This document shows, piece after piece, positions 34,435 through 37,351 of a DNA stretch of 37,351 bases (position 1 is the first letter of the stretch; each line of letters opens with the position of its first letter). The notes beneath the pieces are model-generated. The model ran no database searches. It saw nothing but the letters and a program-made list of their open reading frames with translations, and was not told the DNA's origin. The stretch comes from JADLDV01 sp964546355. GTDB taxonomy: Bacteria > Patescibacteriota > Minisyncoccia > Phycocordibacterales > UBA9973. The position numbers were made by a program, and so were the translations under genes. The stretch spans positions 1-37,351 of the forward strand of contig CAZJJM010000003.1 of NCBI GenBank assembly GCA_964546355.1, read 5' to 3'.

Positions 34435-36138
34435 TTAAATTTTTTCTTCAAGATCAACGACACTTTGTGCTTCTTCTATTGTCGTGATTCCTCGGACTAT
34501 TTTTACAACAGCATCTTCATGCATATCGAGAATGCCTTGTCCTCGCGCAACACGTTTGATTTCACGCTCACTTGGATTACTCGGAACAATTTTTTCTATC
34601 GATTCATCACTGAGTATTGCTTCGAATATACCGATACGCCCTTTGTATCCAGTGAAGTTACATACCTTACAGCCGACCGCTTCGTGCACACCGAGTGTTT
34701 TGGTGAGGTCGATATTATAATCATCAATATTCTTACCAGCATCTTTGGCATCTTTGAGAATTCCTCGGAGAAGCCCATCTTCTTCTGGCGTGAGTACCTT
34801 TGGTTGTTTACATTCGTTACAGAGTTTACGCAAGAGACGTTGTGCGATTGAGAGTGAGAGTGCTGATGGAAGTAGTTTTGCTTCAACACCGAGATCAATC
34901 AGACGAGGAATAACTCCAGCGGCATTGTTGGTGTGCAGTGTTGAGAACACAATGTGTCCAGTCAGTGCTGATTCGACGGCAATTTTTGCAGTTTCGTCGT
35001 CGCGGATTTCTCCGACCATGATCACATCAGGGTCTTGTCGAAGCGCTGCGCGCAATCCTTCGAGGAAGGTATAGCCCTTCTCACTGTTCGTCTGTGTTTG
35101 AGTGATGCCTTCAAGATGATATTCAACAGGGTCTTCGATGGTAATAATCTTAATTTGATCAGAATAGATTCTTCTCAAAAAGGCATATAGTGTCGTGGTT
35201 TTACCAGATCCTGTTGGTCCAGTAACGAGAATGAGACCATTTGGTTTACTGATTTCTTTTTCGATAATAGCAAACAGTTTTTGATCAATACCCATTTCAT
35301 CCAATTTGACTTGAATTGATTTTGGATTAAGGAGACGCATAACGATCGATTCGCCGAAGGCACCAGGAATGACAGACACACGCACACTCACTTCTTCGTC
35401 GCTGATAAATATCGCAAAGCGTCCATCTTGAGCGATGGCTTTTGCGGTGAGTTTCATTCCTGAAATAAGTTTAATACGAGAATTGATGAGTTTTTCGACA
35501 TCGCCAGAAAAAAAGTATATGTCTTGTAGTACACCATCGAGTCGGTATCGCAATCGAACGCGATCTTCTTCTGGTTCAATGTGAATGTCTGAAACACCAA
35601 GACCAATTGCTCCTGCAAGAACAATTTCAAGAATGTGAGAAGTTTTGTGAGAAGTTTTGTCTGTGACAACACCTTCGAGCAAGACTTTAATATCTTGCAT
35701 GTTGTGAATTTTTGAACTGATTTCTGCAAGTGTGTCACCAGAAATATCGACACCGCCACTACGAGATTGTTCTGCAAAAGAAAGTTCTTTGTACCGCTGC
35801 CATGCTTTTTCCATACTTGCATGTGATGCAAGATAGACTGTCGGTTGGAATCCTTTTTTCTCAACACCTGCGATGAATGTCTTGAACTCATCACGTGAAG
35901 GTGAGAGTGTTGCGACGTGTAAATGCTTGCCGAGAATTTTGAATGGTGCAATACCAAGTTCACGCGCTTGTGTTTCAGTAATCATACGGAGTGCTTCACT
36001 TTCAATGAGTGTCATACCGAGGTTAATGTAGGGAATACCGTACTTAGTCTCAGCAAGCACTTGCAATAATTCCTCCTCTTCTTGTTTTTTGAGTTCATCA
36101 AGTTTTCTTTGTTGTTTTTCTTCATCAAATGCGAGCAT
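34435..36138 (-). CDS. pilB: Type IV pilus assembly ATPase PilB (GspE family)
   Basis: This 567-aa protein powers pilus extension. It has an N-terminal MshEN-like domain (about 50-130), a linker, then the ATPase core with Walker A GPTGSGKTTTLY (about residue 306), the Asp box, RQDPDVIMVGEIRD (Walker B region) and the His box STLHTNNA. A zinc-binding Cys4 element follows (CNECKQ and CKVCNFTGYKGR). The start at 36138 (MLAFDEEK) is preferred over 36147, since TATACT (minus strand, 36155-36150) lies 11 nt upstream of it. It is a single pilus gene here; its partners (PilC, PilD, pilins) are outside the window. Confidence 0.95.
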   Translation of the reverse strand: MLAFDEEKQQRKLDELKKQEEEELLQVLAETKYGIPYINLGMTLIESEALRMITETQARELGIAPFKILGKHLHVATLSPSRDEFKTFIAGVEKKGFQPTVYLASHASMEKAWQRYKELSFAEQSRSGGVDISGDTLAEISSKIHNMQDIKVLLEGVVTDKTSHKTSHILEIVLAGAIGLGVSDIHIEPEEDRVRLRYRLDGVLQDIYFFSGDVEKLINSRIKLISGMKLTAKAIAQDGRFAIFISDEEVSVRVSVIPGAFGESIVMRLLNPKSIQVKLDEMGIDQKLFAIIEKEISKPNGLILVTGPTGSGKTTTLYAFLRRIYSDQIKIITIEDPVEYHLEGITQTQTNSEKGYTFLEGLRAALRQDPDVIMVGEIRDDETAKIAVESALTGHIVFSTLHTNNAAGVIPRLIDLGVEAKLLPSALSLSIAQRLLRKLCNECKQPKVLTPEEDGLLRGILKDAKDAGKNIDDYNIDLTKTLGVHEAVGCKVCNFTGYKGRIGIFEAILSDESIEKIVPSNPSEREIKRVARGQGILDMHEDAVVKIVRGITTIEEAQSVVDLEEKI

Positions 36139-36180
36139 AGTATGCATTTAGTATACAAGGTTTTGAGAAAAGGTAAGTTA

Positions 36181-36214
36181 TTGACAAAAATCTTTTAATG
36201 TGATAGGATATAAT
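36181..36214 (+). promoter_or_regulatory. Promoter of the terminal secreted-protein gene
   Basis: A perfect TTGACA (36181-36186) is followed by TAGGAT after 17 nt (36204-36209) and by TATAAT at 36209-36214. Either gives a 5' leader of about 30-36 nt before the ATG at 36251, unlike the near-leaderless genes elsewhere in the window. Confidence 0.55.
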
Positions 36215-36250
36215 CAGAATTAAGTATGAACCTCAAAACAACAAATAAAA

Positions 36251-37351
36251 ATGAAAAAATCAATTTTTCTCGCACTGCTATTGCTGTGCACTGTAAAACA
36301 TACCTTTGCACAACACAGCAGTGGTGTAGCAAGATATAAAGTCGAAAAAGATGGTATTCCTATGAAAAAGGAAAACTTCGAAAATCGATTAAGTGGTACA
36401 AACGATGATTTTACCAAGTATTTCAAATGGACACCTGAACAGTACGCTGTTTTGCTTAACAATGAAATCTTGAGTTATTACGCAAAGGAAGCAACAGGTG
36501 TTGCAAAATACTGGTCGCTTGAAGATATTAAGAAAATTCTTCGCGATAGTACTGTTATTTTACCACCCTCATATTTTAATGGGTGTTGGCAAACTTGTGG
36601 TATGGTTGCAGGTAAAAACGGACAAGCTATTTTCAAATGGTTTTCTCGAAACGCACGAAGTGTTGCCAATGGTGATGCAAAAACAGACGAAATGTTTGTG
36701 TGTGTTGTTATGAAAGCGTTTGGTGGAAAACCTCTTCCGATTCTTTCACTTAATTGTGGAAATGGTGTTCGATCTACTTGTGTAGAGCGAATTGTGTATG
36801 AAGAACCACAACCACAACCACTGCCACAAGCACTACCGGAACAACTACCGGAAGAGGAAGAAGATGAGTATGTTCAAAAAGAAGTAGTTGAGTATGAGTA
36901 CGTGTGGGTAGACGTAACTCCTCCTGAGATTCATAACACAGTACTTAGAATGCAGTCAGATGTAATTCAACAGCAGGTTGTGTACAACAATCAACCACAA
37001 CAACCTGTGTGTCAAAATCGTCCTCAAAATCCTTTATTATTTAATTATTTGGGCGGAGGAAATAATGCGGGATGGATTGGGGGAGGATTTCAACAACCCT
37101 CCAATTACTCTAATCAGCAGAGTTGGGCAAACAACCAATCTGCAAACAGTAGTAATGTTAATGACAATTCAAATGTTTTTAACAATAATACAAACGTGAG
37201 TTACACATCTCAACCCAGACCAAACACGAGTAATCCAAATACTTACACGAGTGGAAGTCCTGCCGGAGTCCCTGGTAGTAATGGATTGGGGTGGAATGGT
37301 CCAGGAGGAGTTCCTCCTTCTGGAAATAATGGTGGTCCTGTTGGTGTCCCT
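36251..37351 (+). CDS. Secreted Gln/Asn/Pro/Gly-rich protein, 3' end outside window
   Basis: This frame (367 codons, open to the last base) starts MKKSIFLALLLLCTVKHTFA, a good signal peptide with likely cleavage after TFA. About residues 20-180 form a domain with several Cys (FNGCWQTCGMVAGKNG; FVCVVMKAFGG; LNCGNGVRSTC). A Pro/Gln-rich and acidic linker (PQPQPLPQ, EEEEDE) follows, then from about residue 240 a low-complexity Asn/Gln/Gly/Ser-rich tail running off the window. No family is recognised. It is divergent from pilB, so it might be a surface or adhesion protein, but this is inferred. A short frame from an ATG at 36226 in another register is a shadow. The 30-nt leader has no visible Shine-Dalgarno. 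Confidence 0.75.
   Translation, partial: MKKSIFLALLLLCTVKHTFAQHSSGVARYKVEKDGIPMKKENFENRLSGTNDDFTKYFKWTPEQYAVLLNNEILSYYAKEATGVAKYWSLEDIKKILRDSTVILPPSYFNGCWQTCGMVAGKNGQAIFKWFSRNARSVANGDAKTDEMFVCVVMKAFGGKPLPILSLNCGNGVRSTCVERIVYEEPQPQPLPQALPEQLPEEEEDEYVQKEVVEYEYVWVDVTPPEIHNTVLRMQSDVIQQQVVYNNQPQQPVCQNRPQNPLLFNYLGGGNNAGWIGGGFQQPSNYSNQQSWANNQSANSSNVNDNSNVFNNNTNVSYTSQPRPNTSNPNTYTSGSPAGVPGSNGLGWNGPGGVPPSGNNGGPVGVP

Noticed and set aside
34363..34851. Plus-strand frame of 162 codons starting near the intergenic RNA end
   Set aside because: It runs through the terminator palindrome and antisense to the conserved end of pilB; its composition is not protein-like.
1..37351. tRNA genes, CRISPR arrays, insertion sequences, integrases
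   Set aside because: I looked for repeat-spacer patterns, CCA-ended cloverleaves and transposase motifs and saw none.
1..37351. UGA recoding (as in SR1/Gracilibacteria)
   Set aside because: All conserved genes read through without in-frame TGA, so the standard code is sufficient.

Overview
The window is a contiguous, AT-rich, gene-dense bacterial chromosome segment that most resembles a Candidate Phyla Radiation genome (Patescibacteria, Parcubacteria/Nomurabacteria-like). This assignment is an inference from gene content, not from a search. The supporting signs are a long operon-like block of type IV secretion-like genes mixed with secreted proteins carrying calcium-loop motifs, very short intergenic gaps, scarce Shine-Dalgarno sites, and start codons only 6-13 nt downstream of TATACT-like -10 elements. 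Every complete gene reads with the standard code. Stops are TAA (29) or TAG (3), and no TGA stop was seen.

Layout. (1) 1-2397: the 3' part of a UvrD/PcrA helicase and rsmA. (2) 2401-17190: eleven same-strand genes forming a T4SS-like envelope machine: two calcium-loop envelope proteins, a VirB6-like multispanning protein with a large charged tail, a small acidic protein, a PrgI-like membrane protein, a TraC-like accessory domain protein, the VirB4-like ATPase, a coiled-coil protein, an Ig-like secreted protein, a pilin-like protein fused to an M15-like peptidase domain, and a membrane-anchored propeller-like protein. No VirD4 coupling protein, VirB11 or relaxase is present in the block. (3) 17210-22370: the replication-origin neighbourhood. 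khpB-yidC-yidD-rnpA-rpmH run leftward and dnaA-dnaN-DUF721-like run rightward, with DnaA boxes on both sides of dnaA. (4) 22404-28395: a class A PBP, tyrS, a 47-aa acidic protein, ruvC and an FAD-dependent oxidoreductase. (5) 28439-33084: an accessory or defence patch with a type ISP-like restriction-modification protein lacking the usual helicase, a small Cys-rich protein, and an XRE-Panacea antitoxin overlapping a RelE-like toxin. (6) 33112-37351: ruvB, an intergenic structured RNA candidate with its own promoter and terminator, pilB, and a secreted Gln/Asn-rich protein cut by the window end.

How the parts work together. The T4SS-like block probably builds an ATP-driven envelope channel or pilus-like structure. 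VirB4 would supply energy, VirB6 and PrgI-like proteins the inner-membrane platform, the pilin-like protein a filament or channel component, and its M15-like domain local peptidoglycan opening. Its cargo (DNA uptake, host or prey contact, or protein export) cannot be told from sequence. PilB at the other end of the window points to a separate type IV pilus. The most unusual items are the pilin-peptidase fusion, the intergenic RNA with an 18-bp closing stem, the helicase-less ISP-like enzyme, the Panacea/RelE pair, and the pervasive near-leaderless promoter layout.
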